Shown here in pieces: positions 1-9,023 of a stretch of 64,000 nucleotides of DNA. The translations under genes were made by a program, and so were the position numbers. The DNA is from Bacillota bacterium (lineage in GTDB: Bacteria; Bacillota; Clostridia; Acetivibrionales; DTU013). The notes beneath the pieces were generated by a model. It saw nothing but the letters and a program-made list of their open reading frames with translations. It made no database searches and had not been told where the DNA came from. Location of the stretch: NCBI GenBank assembly GCA_023399355.1, contig JAEWQC010000135.1, forward strand, positions 1-64,000. Direction: 5' to 3'. Positions within the stretch are counted from its first letter, which is position 1. Every line of letters starts with the position of its first letter.

Positions 1-713
1 CTGCCCTTCTCGACTATTGTACCGCCATACATCACGACAACCTTATCGCAAACATCTGCAACGAGGCCAAGATCATGTGTTATCAGAATAATTGCCATAT
101 TGATCTTTTCTTTAAGATCTTTCATCAATTCCATGATCTGTGCCTGTATGGTAACATCAAGAGCAGTCGTAGGCTCGTCTGCAATCAAAAGTTTCGGTTC
201 ACACGAGAGCGCCATGGCGATCATTGCTCTTTGTCTCATACCGCCGCTGAATTCATGAGGATATTGCTTCATCCTTCTGTCCGGCTGCGGGATTCCTACC
301 AGATTCAATACTTCAATCGCTCTCTTGAATGCTTCAGCCCTGCTGATCTTATTGTGCCTCCGTATGGCTTCTATCAGCTGGTTTCCTATCGTAAAAACAG
401 GGTTCAATGAGGTCATCGGATCCTGGAAGATCATACCGATCTGGTTACCGCGAAGCTTCTCCATTTCGCCTTCGCTGACCTTCCTCAGATCTTTCCCGTC
501 AAAAGAAATCGTTCCCTCAGTGACCTTTCCGTTGTCCGAGAGCAGCCTCATGATGGACAGCATGGTGACGCTTTTGCCGCTGCCTGATTCTCCAACTATG
601 CCGACCGCTTCGCCGTAATTGATATCAAGGCTGATGCTGTTCAGGGCTGAAACCTGTCCTGCAAAAGTATTAAATACTGTTTTCAGATTTCTTATCTCTA
701 GAAGATTATTCAT
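1..713 (-). CDS. oppD: Oligopeptide/dipeptide ABC transporter ATP-binding protein, partial
   Basis: This is the ATPase of a peptide-type ABC importer; it powers uptake through the two permeases encoded just upstream. About 237 residues are visible and the C-terminus lies outside the window. The start ATG at 713 follows a GGAGGGG ribosome site. Residues 41-49 are a Walker A loop (GESGSGKSV). The signature FSGGMRQR lies near residue 155, followed by the Walker B segment LLIADEPTTALD. The extended OppD/DppD form normally continues past residue 300, and that tail is what is missing. It follows oppC with a 38-base gap, so it is co-transcribed. The substrate (oligopeptide, dipeptide or nickel) cannot be told from this part. 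Confidence 0.93.
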   Translation of the reverse strand, partial: MNNLLEIRNLKTVFNTFAGQVSALNSISLDINYGEAVGIVGESGSGKSVTMLSIMRLLSDNGKVTEGTISFDGKDLRKVSEGEMEKLRGNQIGMIFQDPMTSLNPVFTIGNQLIEAIRRHNKISRAEAFKRAIEVLNLVGIPQPDRRMKQYPHEFSGGMRQRAMIAMALSCEPKLLIADEPTTALDVTIQAQIMELMKDLKEKINMAIILITHDLGLVADVCDKVVVMYGGTIVEKG

Positions 714-751
714 CAAACCCCTCCATATGGTTCCGCATTCAATGGGACCTT

Positions 752-1726
752 CTACTTTCTCATTCTTGGATCCAGTGCGTTTCTCAGCCCGTCACCGAAA
801 ATGTTGAAAACCAGTATTGTAATACTTATGACCAGTGACGGGAAAAGTAATAGATAGAAATAGGAACGGATGCCCCCCAACGCATCGGATGCCAGACTGC
901 CAAGACTTGCCATCGGCGCATCCACACCGAGTCCGATAAAGCTCAGGAAAGACTCCGTAAATATGGCATCCGGTATCAGCAACATAGTGGTAACAACAAT
1001 CGGACCAATACAATTCGGAATGAGATGTTTGAACAATACTCTGGAACCGCCCGCTCCCAATGCTTTTGCGGCAGTGACGAATTCCTGCTCCTTCAGACTG
1101 AGGATTTGGCCCCTGACAATTCTTGCCGTCGTTACCCAATAGGATATACCGATCGCGACATACATGCTTACCAGACCGGGACCGGCCGTCTGCAGCCATT
1201 GTAAGGCAGGAAGCCGAAACAGTTCGGCCATTCTCGGTTTTAGGACGACAGACAGGAGGATAACATACAGCATGAGCGGTACACTGTATAATACATCGAC
1301 GATTCTCATCATGACCGTATCCAGTTTTCCGCCTTTATAGCCGGCAATCCCGCCATACAGAACACCGATGGTCAGGTTGACGATACTGGCGAAAATACCG
1401 ACACTTAGGGATACTCGTGCACCGAAGAGTATTCTGACAAGCATATCCCTGCCAAGTGAATCGGTTCCCATAATATGCGTCCAACTTGGCGTCCTGTTTT
1501 CCTCCCCGATGAACTGGTCGGAATAGGTATAGGGTAAAAACATGGGAAGGAAAATTGCCAGTAAAAAAATCAATATGATAATTGACAAGCTAACCATTGC
1601 CACTTTGTTCTTTTTTAACCTGCTAAATACATCCTTCCAGTAAGTCAGACCTTTCGATGCCTCTCCCACCGGTTCAAGCAGCTTTTTATCAAGTGGTCTG
1701 AAAATATCATTGACTACAGTTTGCAT
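752..1726 (-). CDS. oppC: Oligopeptide/dipeptide ABC transporter permease, OppC type
   Basis: Inner-membrane permease subunit of the peptide importer, 324 residues, the usual length for OppC/DppC. It has an N-terminal cytoplasmic stretch, a first hydrophobic segment around residues 40-65 and the family's periplasmic loop (GTDSLGRDMLVR). The EAA coupling loop that docks on the ATPase is seen as AAKALGAGGSRVLFKH. A GAGGTG-type ribosome site precedes the ATG at 1726. It sits 11 bases downstream of oppB and upstream of oppD in one leftward operon. Family assignment is secure; the transported peptide class is not. Confidence 0.95.
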   Translation of the reverse strand: MQTVVNDIFRPLDKKLLEPVGEASKGLTYWKDVFSRLKKNKVAMVSLSIIILIFLLAIFLPMFLPYTYSDQFIGEENRTPSWTHIMGTDSLGRDMLVRILFGARVSLSVGIFASIVNLTIGVLYGGIAGYKGGKLDTVMMRIVDVLYSVPLMLYVILLSVVLKPRMAELFRLPALQWLQTAGPGLVSMYVAIGISYWVTTARIVRGQILSLKEQEFVTAAKALGAGGSRVLFKHLIPNCIGPIVVTTMLLIPDAIFTESFLSFIGLGVDAPMASLGSLASDALGGIRSYFYLLLFPSLVISITILVFNIFGDGLRNALDPRMRK

Positions 1727-1737
1727 ATTTCACCTCG

Positions 1738-2667
1738 TTAGCTCTTCAGTTTGATTCTGGGGTCGATAAATACATAAAGAACATCCACAAGTAAATTCAT
1801 CATGATCAAAAATGCAGCAAAGAAAATGGTCACGCCCATCATTGTAGTATAATCACGGTTGGATATGGACTCTACATAATAACGGCCCAGCCCGGGTATG
1901 TTAAAGATCCTTTCAATGACAAAACTGCCGGTCAGAACTCCGGCAACAAGAGGACCCAGATATGTAACTACAGGAATGAGGGAATTCCGGAGCGCGTGCT
2001 TGTATATGACCACATGTATGGAAAGTCCTTTTGCCTTTGCCGTACGGATATAATCCTGTTCCAATGTTTCAAGCATACTGGATCGGACAAGACGTGCAAC
2101 GAAGGATAGCGGGAAAAACGACAACGCTATTGCAGGAAGCACAACATATTTCATATTTGCAAATCCTATTACCGGGAACCATTGAAGCCTGACTCCTATG
2201 AAATATTGAGCAAGCGTTGCTACAACGAAGCCGGGTACTGTAACACCAATGGTCGCAATAATCATTGAAAGGGTATCCTGCCATTTGTTCGGGTGTCTTG
2301 CCGCTGTAATTCCCAACGGTACTCCGATAAGCAGGCAAAGGAGAATTGCCCACATGCCAAGAAAGGCGGATCTGGGAAATTGTGTGGAAATAATGTCATT
2401 GACACTTCTGCCTTCATTTTTCATTGACATGCCAAAGTCAAGTTTTACAATATTGCCCAATGTCGTGAGATACTGCTGAAGGATCGGTTTATCCAATCCA
2501 TACTTGGCCATCAGGTTTTTCTCTATCGCCGGGGAAACCGACTTGTCAGAAGTGTATACACTTCCTGGTATTGCATGCATGATGGCAAAAGTAACGGTGA
2601 TAATCACCAGCAATGTAGCTAAAGAGTATAAAAGCCTCTTGCCGATATAAATCAGCAATGCGGTCAC
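1738..2667 (-). CDS. oppB: Oligopeptide/dipeptide ABC transporter permease, OppB type
   Basis: Second permease subunit of the peptide importer, 309 residues. The N-terminus (YIGKRLLYSLATLLVI) is the first membrane helix typical of OppB. The EAA coupling loop reads RTAKAKGLSIHVVIYKHALRN, with GLGRYYVESI further on as in the family. The GTG at 2667 overlaps the stop of the lipoprotein gene (GTGA). A TTG at 2658, better spaced from the poly-G ribosome site and giving the typical start before LIYIGKRLL, is an equally good choice. It probably pairs with OppC as a heterodimeric channel. Confidence 0.94.
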   Translation of the reverse strand: MTALLIYIGKRLLYSLATLLVIITVTFAIMHAIPGSVYTSDKSVSPAIEKNLMAKYGLDKPILQQYLTTLGNIVKLDFGMSMKNEGRSVNDIISTQFPRSAFLGMWAILLCLLIGVPLGITAARHPNKWQDTLSMIIATIGVTVPGFVVATLAQYFIGVRLQWFPVIGFANMKYVVLPAIALSFFPLSFVARLVRSSMLETLEQDYIRTAKAKGLSIHVVIYKHALRNSLIPVVTYLGPLVAGVLTGSFVIERIFNIPGLGRYYVESISNRDYTTMMGVTIFFAAFLIMMNLLVDVLYVFIDPRIKLKS

Positions 2668-3176
2668 CCCCCCTGCTTGTTCTTTTTAAGTTTCGTTTCG
2701 GTATCCTGATATTTTATGGTTAAGATACCTGTTGCATCGTCATATTGACCAGTTGCAACGGCATCGTCTACTTCAATATGTATTTGCAGGACTCCGTCTT
2801 TCACTTCAGCGGGGAATGTGCTTTCATTATCCGAATACGAATATCCGATATCCGTTTTGCTAATGATCGCATACCGCGTAGAATCGCTCTGATCTACCCA
2901 GTTTCCAATGAATTTATCAATGTTTGCTTCTTTGTCCGCTTCCGTTACGGTTACTTGTTGGAAAACAGCCGTGTTTTCACTGGAACTGACAGGAGTACCT
3001 GTTTCATTTCCGTAGATATCATTTACTGCAGTACCATCCTGTCCGGCGGTATCCGTTGTCCCTGCCGAAGAGGCTTCCACAGGTGTATCCGTACCGTCAA
3101 ACACACTACATGCACTTGAAGCTGAAAATAACAGTACCATTGAAATAAACAGCACTGTTCGTATCAAACTCTTCAT
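2664..3176 (-). CDS. Small secreted lipoprotein heading the peptide-transporter operon
   Basis: A 170-residue exported lipoprotein of unknown function. It has a basic N-terminus, a hydrophobic core and a lipobox ending in Cys23 (SASSAC), then a Ser/Thr/Gly/Asp-rich linker to about residue 75. A compact beta-rich domain follows, containing GNWVDQSDSTRYAIIS and TGILTIKYQDTETKL, reminiscent of small 'amount of signal per field' beta-barrel lipoproteins, but I do not recognise a named family. An AAGGAGG site precedes the ATG. It is translationally coupled to oppB by a 4-base overlap and occupies the place where OppA often lies. At 170 residues it is far too short to be an OppA (about 540). Confidence 0.85.
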   Translation of the reverse strand: MKSLIRTVLFISMVLLFSASSACSVFDGTDTPVEASSAGTTDTAGQDGTAVNDIYGNETGTPVSSSENTAVFQQVTVTEADKEANIDKFIGNWVDQSDSTRYAIISKTDIGYSYSDNESTFPAEVKDGVLQIHIEVDDAVATGQYDDATGILTIKYQDTETKLKKNKQGG

Positions 3177-3550
3177 TGATTGTTAAGCCTCCTTGTATGT
3201 ATATATATCATTACTTATTTTACCACTAAACAAGTAATATGTATACTGCGCATTTATATGCCAATTGGAGAAAAACGGGCAATAAGGCTTAAAACCAAGA
3301 GAAAATGAACAATATTGCACGCTTACATCAAATTATCGCCAATAATAGGCACAATTCCTGCCGATTCGAGGAAATTGCGTAACTTTATACACTTTATGGC
3401 ATAATTATTCATTGCAAATGATTGATCTGTTCAAACAAGCCCGTAAAAGTTTTACATAAAACATTTTGTACAACAATTATGTAAATGTCTCCTAATACAG
3501 GTAGGTTTATTCTCAGGGCAAGCCTGTTCCTCACTAATATAAACCAGAAG
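3177..3550. other. Intergenic region upstream of the peptide-transporter operon
   Basis: AT-rich stretch between the lipoprotein start and the leu terminator. It must hold the leftward promoter for the transporter operon, but no clean -35/-10 pair could be fixed. GGTTTAT near 3503 and ATAAACC near 3538 are loose inverted copies. No coding region is evident. Confidence 0.4.
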
Positions 3551-3585
3551 AAAAAATTAACGGCTGAGATGATCTCAACCGTTAA
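3551..3585 (-). terminator. Rho-independent terminator of the leuCDB operon
   Basis: Two 14-base arms (3557-3570 and 3572-3585, one mismatch) flank a single base. On the minus strand the hairpin runs straight into TTTTTT (3556-3551). It lies about 75 bases past the leuB stop, so it ends leftward transcription. Confidence 0.85.
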
Positions 3586-3660
3586 ATGAGTATTTATAAA
3601 TTATACAAGTGGATTTATGAATGATTCCGATCAGCAGTAGGTACATTGACTCAGATAAAA

Positions 3661-4746
3661 TCAGTCGGCCTTTTTTACTTCCTCGGTGATGAGTCTGCCC
3701 ATTTCCCTGGTTCCTATCGCCTGTCCCCCGGCAGAAACTATGTCACCGGTTCTATAGCCCTTCTCCAGCACTCTCATGACTGCATTTTCAATCAGGTCGG
3801 CGGAAGCGTCCTGACCGAGTGAATGCCTTAACATCATTGCTGCTGAAAGGATCGTCGCAATGGGATTTGCCTTGTCCTGCCCCGCTATATCCGGTGCAGA
3901 CCCGTGGATCGGTTCATAGAGGCCCAGCGTTCCCCTTCCGAGACTTGCCGAAGGAAGCATGCCTATAGACCCGGTGATCATGGAAGCTTCATCCGACAAT
4001 ATGTCTCCGAACAGATTGGAAGTCACTATGATATCAAACTGCCGCGGATTTCGAACCAGCTGCATGGCGGCATTATCTACATACATGTGATTAAGCCTGA
4101 TATCCGGGTACTCCTTCGAGACTTTTATAACGACCTCTCTCCAGAGTTTAGAGCTTTCAAGTACATTCGCCTTGTCGACGGAGGTGACAAGGCCGCTGCG
4201 CTTCGCGGCTGCTTCAAACGCAAGCCTGGCTATACGTTCCACTTCTCCGGCACTGTACCTTTCGGTGTCGTATGCGGCTTCCATGGCGGTACCCTCGCCG
4301 GTTCTTCCCCTCTCCCCGAAATAAATCCCGCCTGTGAGCTCACGGAATACGAGAATATCAATATGATCGCCGATGATTTCCGATTTCAACGGGGAAGCTT
4401 CTCTGAGCGCCTGGTATATGACCGCCGGCCGAAGATTTGCAAAGAGCTCCAGTCCTGCCCTGATGCCAAGTAATCCGGATTCTGGAGTCTTGCCTCCGGG
4501 AAGGCCTTCCCACTTCGGGCCCCCAACTGCTCCCAGCAATACGGCATCACATGATTTGGCCATCTGCAGCGTGGCTTGGGGCAAAGGCTCCCCACATGCA
4601 TCAATGGCGCATCCACCCATCAGCTCTTCATGGTAGTCGAATGCGAACCCGTTCTTTTCACCGACCGCATTCAGGACTGAAATTGCCTGATCAACTACTT
4701 CAGGCCCAATTCCATCCCCCTTTAAAACTGTTATTTTATATTTCAT
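3661..4746 (-). CDS. leuB: 3-isopropylmalate dehydrogenase
   Basis: Cytoplasmic NAD-dependent enzyme that oxidises and decarboxylates 3-isopropylmalate to 2-oxoisocaproate, the third step of leucine synthesis. At 361 residues it has normal LeuB length. Visible family motifs are GDGIGPEV at the start, FRELTGGIYFGERG in the middle, VDNAAMQLVRNP (substrate and metal region), and GLYEPIHGSAPDIAGQ plus NPIAT near the NAD site. GGGGG before the ATG serves as ribosome site. It is the last gene of leuC-leuD-leuB and is followed by a terminator. Confidence 0.98.
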   Translation of the reverse strand: MKYKITVLKGDGIGPEVVDQAISVLNAVGEKNGFAFDYHEELMGGCAIDACGEPLPQATLQMAKSCDAVLLGAVGGPKWEGLPGGKTPESGLLGIRAGLELFANLRPAVIYQALREASPLKSEIIGDHIDILVFRELTGGIYFGERGRTGEGTAMEAAYDTERYSAGEVERIARLAFEAAAKRSGLVTSVDKANVLESSKLWREVVIKVSKEYPDIRLNHMYVDNAAMQLVRNPRQFDIIVTSNLFGDILSDEASMITGSIGMLPSASLGRGTLGLYEPIHGSAPDIAGQDKANPIATILSAAMMLRHSLGQDASADLIENAVMRVLEKGYRTGDIVSAGGQAIGTREMGRLITEEVKKAD

Positions 4747-4852
4747 ACAATCCCCCTACGTTCTTTACTTCCGGCACAGCAGCATAATAATTCAAATATA
4801 TACCCATCTTCTTTCACATGATATCAACATCATTTTGCTGCTTCGGCTTACA

Positions 4853-5347
4853 TCATCTACCCGCCTGTTTCCGAAGGTAACCGATAAGACCGTCAGCCGC
4901 AATAAGCTCCTGCATGAATTCCGGGAATGGAACTCCCTGATAGCTGACGCCCTTGGTCAAATTGGTTATGACACCCGTATCAAAATCGATCTCCAATCTG
5001 TCTCCTTCAGCTATATCGGCTGAAGCTTCCGGACATTCTATAATAGGCAATCCGGTATTGATGGCGTTGCGATAGAAAATTCTCGCAAAGGTCTCCGCTA
5101 TAATGCAGGAAATGCCCGAATACTTGATAGCGATCGGTGCATGTTCTCTTGAAGAGCCGCATCCGAAATTCCTTCCCGCCACCATGATGTCTCCCTTTTC
5201 AACTCTTCCCACGTAGCTTGCATCCAGATCTTCCATACAATGCGATGCAAGCTCTGCAGGATCTGACGTATTCAGATACCTTGCCGGTATGATCACATCC
5301 GTATCAACATTGTTTCCATATTTGATGACTTTCCCCTGAGCTTTCAT
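4853..5347 (-). CDS. leuD: 3-isopropylmalate dehydratase small subunit
   Basis: Small subunit of isopropylmalate isomerase, which with LeuC converts 2- to 3-isopropylmalate. From the ATG at 5347 (9 bases after AGGAGG) it is 164 residues. The reading frame opens at 5374, but that upstream stretch has no ribosome site. The N-terminus VIKYGNNVDTDVIIPARYL and the later GCGSSREHAPIAI are the diagnostic swivel-domain motifs. It lies between leuC and leuB in the same direction. Confidence 0.97.
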   Translation of the reverse strand: MKAQGKVIKYGNNVDTDVIIPARYLNTSDPAELASHCMEDLDASYVGRVEKGDIMVAGRNFGCGSSREHAPIAIKYSGISCIIAETFARIFYRNAINTGLPIIECPEASADIAEGDRLEIDFDTGVITNLTKGVSYQGVPFPEFMQELIAADGLIGYLRKQAGR

Positions 5348-5419
5348 CTCCACATTACCTCCTAAGTTTAACACGATCCAGTTATTCTGCCATCTCCATC
5401 CTTATAGATATCCTGCCGG

Positions 5420-6703
5420 TTATAGCTCCTCCGGTGATGCGATCCTGCCGGCAACGGCAGACGCCGCTGCAATTGCAGGACTTGCAAGGTAGACTTCACT
5501 TTCCGGATGACCCATTCTGCCTATAAAATTCCTGTTTGTCGTAGCCACAGCCCGTTCTCCTTTGGCAAGTATGCCCATATGACCGCCGAGGCAGGGTCCG
5601 CAGGTCGGCGTACTAACAGCAGCACCTGCATCGATGAATATGTCGAAGAGCCCTTCGTGCATCGACTGCTGCCATATTTTCTGCGTTGCGGGAATGATGA
5701 TGCATCTGACATCCGGATGTACCTTGCGTCCCTTAAGGACCTGTGCCGCCAGGCGCATATCCTCCATCCTGCCGTTTGTGCAGGAACCGATAATCACCTG
5801 GTCGATTTTCACATACCCCACTTTATCAATCGTTCTTGCCTTGTCGGGAAGGGGTGGGAATGCCACAGTAGGTTTGATTTCTTCAAGATTGACCACATAT
5901 TCTTCACTGTACACGGCATCCTCATCTGCGATAAATACTTCGAACGGCTTGGTGGAATGCTCCCTGACATAAACCAGGGTCTTTTCATCCACATTAAAAA
6001 TGCCATTTTTGGCTCCTGCTTCTATCGCCATATTTGCCATGGAAAACCTGTCATCCATGGAGAGGCGGCTCAGACCTTCCCCTGTAAATTCCATCGATTT
6101 GTACAATGCACCATCGACACCGATCATCCCGATAATGTGAAGGATGACATCTTTGCCGCCGACCCACTTTCCAGGCTTGCCCCTCAGTTCGAACCTGATG
6201 GCTTCCGGCACCTTGAACCAGGCTTCCCCTGTTGCCATACCGGCAGCCATATCGGTACTCCCGATTCCTGTGGAGAATGCTCCAAGTGCGCCATAGGTGC
6301 AGGTATGCGAATCAGCTCCGATGACCACATCGCCCGGCACAACAAGACCCTTTTCCGGCAGCAGAGCATGTTCAACCCCCATTTGCCCGATCTCGAAATA
6401 ATTTACAATGCCCATCTCCCGGGCAAATTCCTTGATGAATTTTACCTGCTCCGCAGATTTGATATCCTTGTTCGGAGTAAAATGGTCAGGTACTATGGCA
6501 ATTTTATTTTTATCAAAGACTCGATCCACACCGACTTTGCGAAATTCCTTCACAGCTACGGGAGTGGTAATATCGTTTCCAAGCACCATGTCGAGCCTGG
6601 CTTTTATAAGCTGGCCGGCTTCCACCCTGTCAAGCCCAGCATGGGCTGCAAGGATTTTTTGAGTCATCGTCATGCCTTTCTTGCCCGGAATGTTGTTCGT
6701 CAT
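5420..6703 (-). CDS. leuC: 3-isopropylmalate dehydratase large subunit
   Basis: Catalytic [4Fe-4S] subunit of isopropylmalate isomerase, an aconitase relative. It has 427 residues, matching the shorter LeuC/HacA-type form. Cluster ligands are seen in IGSCTNGR (about residue 305) and TPTCGPCLGG (about 365). GADSHTCTYGALGAFSTGIG is another hallmark. The ATG at 6703 follows GGGAGG. A 278-base structured leader lies upstream. Confidence 0.97.
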   Translation of the reverse strand: MTNNIPGKKGMTMTQKILAAHAGLDRVEAGQLIKARLDMVLGNDITTPVAVKEFRKVGVDRVFDKNKIAIVPDHFTPNKDIKSAEQVKFIKEFAREMGIVNYFEIGQMGVEHALLPEKGLVVPGDVVIGADSHTCTYGALGAFSTGIGSTDMAAGMATGEAWFKVPEAIRFELRGKPGKWVGGKDVILHIIGMIGVDGALYKSMEFTGEGLSRLSMDDRFSMANMAIEAGAKNGIFNVDEKTLVYVREHSTKPFEVFIADEDAVYSEEYVVNLEEIKPTVAFPPLPDKARTIDKVGYVKIDQVIIGSCTNGRMEDMRLAAQVLKGRKVHPDVRCIIIPATQKIWQQSMHEGLFDIFIDAGAAVSTPTCGPCLGGHMGILAKGERAVATTNRNFIGRMGHPESEVYLASPAIAAASAVAGRIASPEEL

Positions 6704-6981
6704 GTTAATACCTCCCTGTTTTAACGTATCGGTTCAAAGAAAATGTTTCCATCAGGCGATAATTTGCTCCGCAAATTACGTTTCGCAGAAATATTTTCTT
6801 GCCGCTGCTCTGTTTCAACGAGGCTTGTCGCAAGCAAGCTTGCTGCTCGCCCATGCATCCAGGGCGGGGAACATCTTTCGCCTCGTTATAAAGAATTATA
6901 CCGGCTGGTATGGCAGGTTTCTTCCTGTTACTTGCCGTCCTGCGGCACTAATATGAATGTTTTTTGTTATACCGAGGGAAA
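6704..6981 (-). promoter_or_regulatory. Structured leader or repeat element upstream of leuC
   Basis: On the minus strand this region can fold into a branched structure. AACGAGGC (minus copy at 6887-6880) pairs with GCCTCGTT (6824-6817). Inside are a GCCC/GGGC hairpin (6865-6849) and the palindrome AGCAAGCTTGCT (6844-6833). A second hairpin, AATTTGC-GGA-GCAAATT, lies at 6777-6761. The T-box core AGGGTGG-ACCGCG is absent, so this is not a recognisable leucine T-box. A TATAAT at about 6987-6982 overlaps the stop of the upstream AraC gene and another lies near 6900; either could be a -10 box. It may instead be a genomic repeat. Confidence 0.45.
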
Positions 6982-7866
6982 TTATACAGATTTCTTTCTA
7001 TATTGAAGGGGCGTCTGATGCGCATACTTCTTAAACATCTCATTGAAGCGCTGTTGATTTGAGAAACCGACGCTAAGCGCAATATCGCTGATTTTCAAGC
7101 CGGTATCGGCCAACAGTTCCTTCGCCCTGTCTATGCGTACCTTCAGAAGAAAATTGATCGGACTCATGCCTGTCTCTTCCTTGAATGCCCTGGTAAAATA
7201 GCTTGGGCTGAGGAATACGAATTTGGAAATGTCCCCAAGAGAAATGTCCCGTTCAAAGTTGGTATGAATGAAATTTACTGAAATGCTTATAAGTTCGCGA
7301 AGCTTTGGACTCTTGGTCTTGATGCTGTTCTCCCACTCCATTTTAAGTGCGCGCGAAAGCAGGACAAACAGTTCCATAACAAGCAGATAATTCAGAAATT
7401 CACTGCCGGGTTCGCTGCTATCGCGTTCTTTTAAAATCCTGTTGAGCAGAACGACGATTTCATTTTTCTGACTGACCTTCAAAGTAATGTACGCACCGTT
7501 TTCACGGCTGGTGACGAAATTTAAAAAGTCCTCCAGTGGAATTTCCGAGTACTCCCCGCTGATCCTGTTCTCGAATTTAAAATTCAGGACAATGAATTCA
7601 CAGCCGTTCTCCGACTTTACGATGAATTTATGATACTGCATGGGCTTGATAATAACAATATCATTCGGTCCGAGATTTACAGGCTGCCCGGATATTTCAA
7701 ACACCGCGTAACCCTTTTTCATGTAAACCATCTCATAGTTCTCATGCCGGTTGGGCTCCATGGACCAGGTGATATCCTGGATCCGTTCGATCGTCTTAAC
7801 GATGACGGGAAGAAAATTGGAGGAATTCAGCAGACCTTCCCATGCTTTGGGTAAAAGCTTATCCAT
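6982..7866 (-). CDS. AraC-family transcriptional regulator with cupin sensor domain
   Basis: A 294-residue DNA-binding regulator. Residues about 45-110 form a cupin-like ligand pocket (HENYEMVYMKKGYAVFEISG). The C-terminal 100 residues are two AraC helix-turn-helix units, with the family signature LADTGLKISDIALSVGFSN followed by FNEMFKKYAHQTPLQYRKK. The ATG at 7866 is placed after GGGGTG; the frame is open to a GTG at 7887 that lacks a ribosome site. It is in line with leuC downstream and an aldo/keto reductase upstream; its target and ligand are not apparent. It could control the adjacent biosynthetic cluster or a sugar-linked gene. Confidence 0.9.
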   Translation of the reverse strand: MDKLLPKAWEGLLNSSNFLPVIVKTIERIQDITWSMEPNRHENYEMVYMKKGYAVFEISGQPVNLGPNDIVIIKPMQYHKFIVKSENGCEFIVLNFKFENRISGEYSEIPLEDFLNFVTSRENGAYITLKVSQKNEIVVLLNRILKERDSSEPGSEFLNYLLVMELFVLLSRALKMEWENSIKTKSPKLRELISISVNFIHTNFERDISLGDISKFVFLSPSYFTRAFKEETGMSPINFLLKVRIDRAKELLADTGLKISDIALSVGFSNQQRFNEMFKKYAHQTPLQYRKKSV

Positions 7867-7983
7867 GAAATCACCCCTTCCTGACACAATGTTTCAATGC
7901 AAATTATACTCCAAAAGCTTATATTTGTCACGAGGGGATCGTACTGCACAACTATCCGGGCACCGCAGATTAATATGCTTGTC

Positions 7984-8955
7984 TCATCCTTCATACAGCC
8001 AGTCCGCGAGATCTGCCTGCATCATTATGTCCGCTGCTGTCAGAGAATCCTTCAGTTGTTCCATGGTTTTACAGCCTATGATTGCCATCGCAGGCAACCG
8101 GTTGCAAAGAATGTACCCTAATACTACGGCTGTATGGGATAAACCATTCTGCGCGGCGTATGCTTTTACTCGTTCCAGCCGGGCAATATTTTCCGGTGTG
8201 AGGAAACGTTCAAAGGCTTTCTGGTTAATTGAATTCAAACCATGAGCTGCAGCCATGCTGAAGAAGCCCTGAGCCTGGGATGAATAAGCCATCACCGGCA
8301 GATTGTTCTCCAAATACCAGGTGTAATCCTCCCCGTTCATGCATACAATGGTCGGATCTTTATGGGCTTCCGGTGTTGAAAATGCCAGGCTCCATTGGAT
8401 CTGACTGGCACAGAACGGCACCAGGCCATGAGTCTGTGCATAAGCATTCGCTTCCCGGATGCGTTCTATTTTCCAGTTGGAGCAGCCGATTGCGCGGATC
8501 TTTCCCGAAGAAACCAGCCTGGACATGGTTTCCATGATTTCTTCCACAGGACGGGTAACTTCGTCACGATGCAGCCAGTATAGATCGATCTCGTTCACAT
8601 TTAATACCTTCAGGCTTTCCTCAAGATCGCTCTCAATACAGGCCCGCGATAATCTGCCCTCATTCATCCGCTTTACCGGAGGGTGTCCCCCCTTTGTTGA
8701 AATAACCACTTTCTCACGGTTGCCGCGCTGTTTCAGCCACCGTCCGATGAGGCTTTCACTAGCTCCTTCGCCATCCAGCAGCCATGCGGTATAGACTCTC
8801 GCAGTATCAATGCAGTTCCCGCCTGCATCCATAAAGACATCCATTAATAAAAAGGCATCTTTTTCAGAAACAGTTGTTCCAAAATAATCGGTGCCAAGTA
8901 CAATTTTTGAAAACTGCAATAAACCGTCGGGCGTCTTGATCTGCATATAGTTCAT
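7984..8955 (-). CDS. Aldo/keto reductase
   Basis: Cytoplasmic NAD(P)H-dependent oxidoreductase with a TIM-barrel fold, 323 residues from the ATG at 8955 (TGAGGA site). The catalytic tetrad is visible as Asp50 and Tyr55 (CIDTARVY), Lys88 (VVISTKGG) and His129 (LYWLHRDE). IGCSNWKIERI and the C-terminal ALGYIL-like helix fit the family. It lies 68 bases downstream of the cyclitol synthase gene on the same strand, so it may be the third gene of the leftward arm of the biosynthetic cluster and reduce a ketocyclitol or aldehyde. That role is inference; many such enzymes are general detoxifiers. Confidence 0.9.
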   Translation of the reverse strand: MNYMQIKTPDGLLQFSKIVLGTDYFGTTVSEKDAFLLMDVFMDAGGNCIDTARVYTAWLLDGEGASESLIGRWLKQRGNREKVVISTKGGHPPVKRMNEGRLSRACIESDLEESLKVLNVNEIDLYWLHRDEVTRPVEEIMETMSRLVSSGKIRAIGCSNWKIERIREANAYAQTHGLVPFCASQIQWSLAFSTPEAHKDPTIVCMNGEDYTWYLENNLPVMAYSSQAQGFFSMAAAHGLNSINQKAFERFLTPENIARLERVKAYAAQNGLSHTAVVLGYILCNRLPAMAIIGCKTMEQLKDSLTAADIMMQADLADWLYEG

Positions 8956-9023
8956 ATCATGTTCCTCACACACTCGCCAACCCCCGTGCATCATGAAAGG
9001 ACAAGGGTGACTTTATGCCAAAG

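Noticed and set aside
5507..6724. 405-residue open frame on the plus strand
   Set aside because: It is antisense to leuC along its whole length, has no ribosome site and its translation shows no domain; leuC is beyond doubt.
6704..6981. Leucine T-box riboswitch
   Set aside because: The conserved AGGGTGG-ACCGCG core and a following terminator were looked for and not found.
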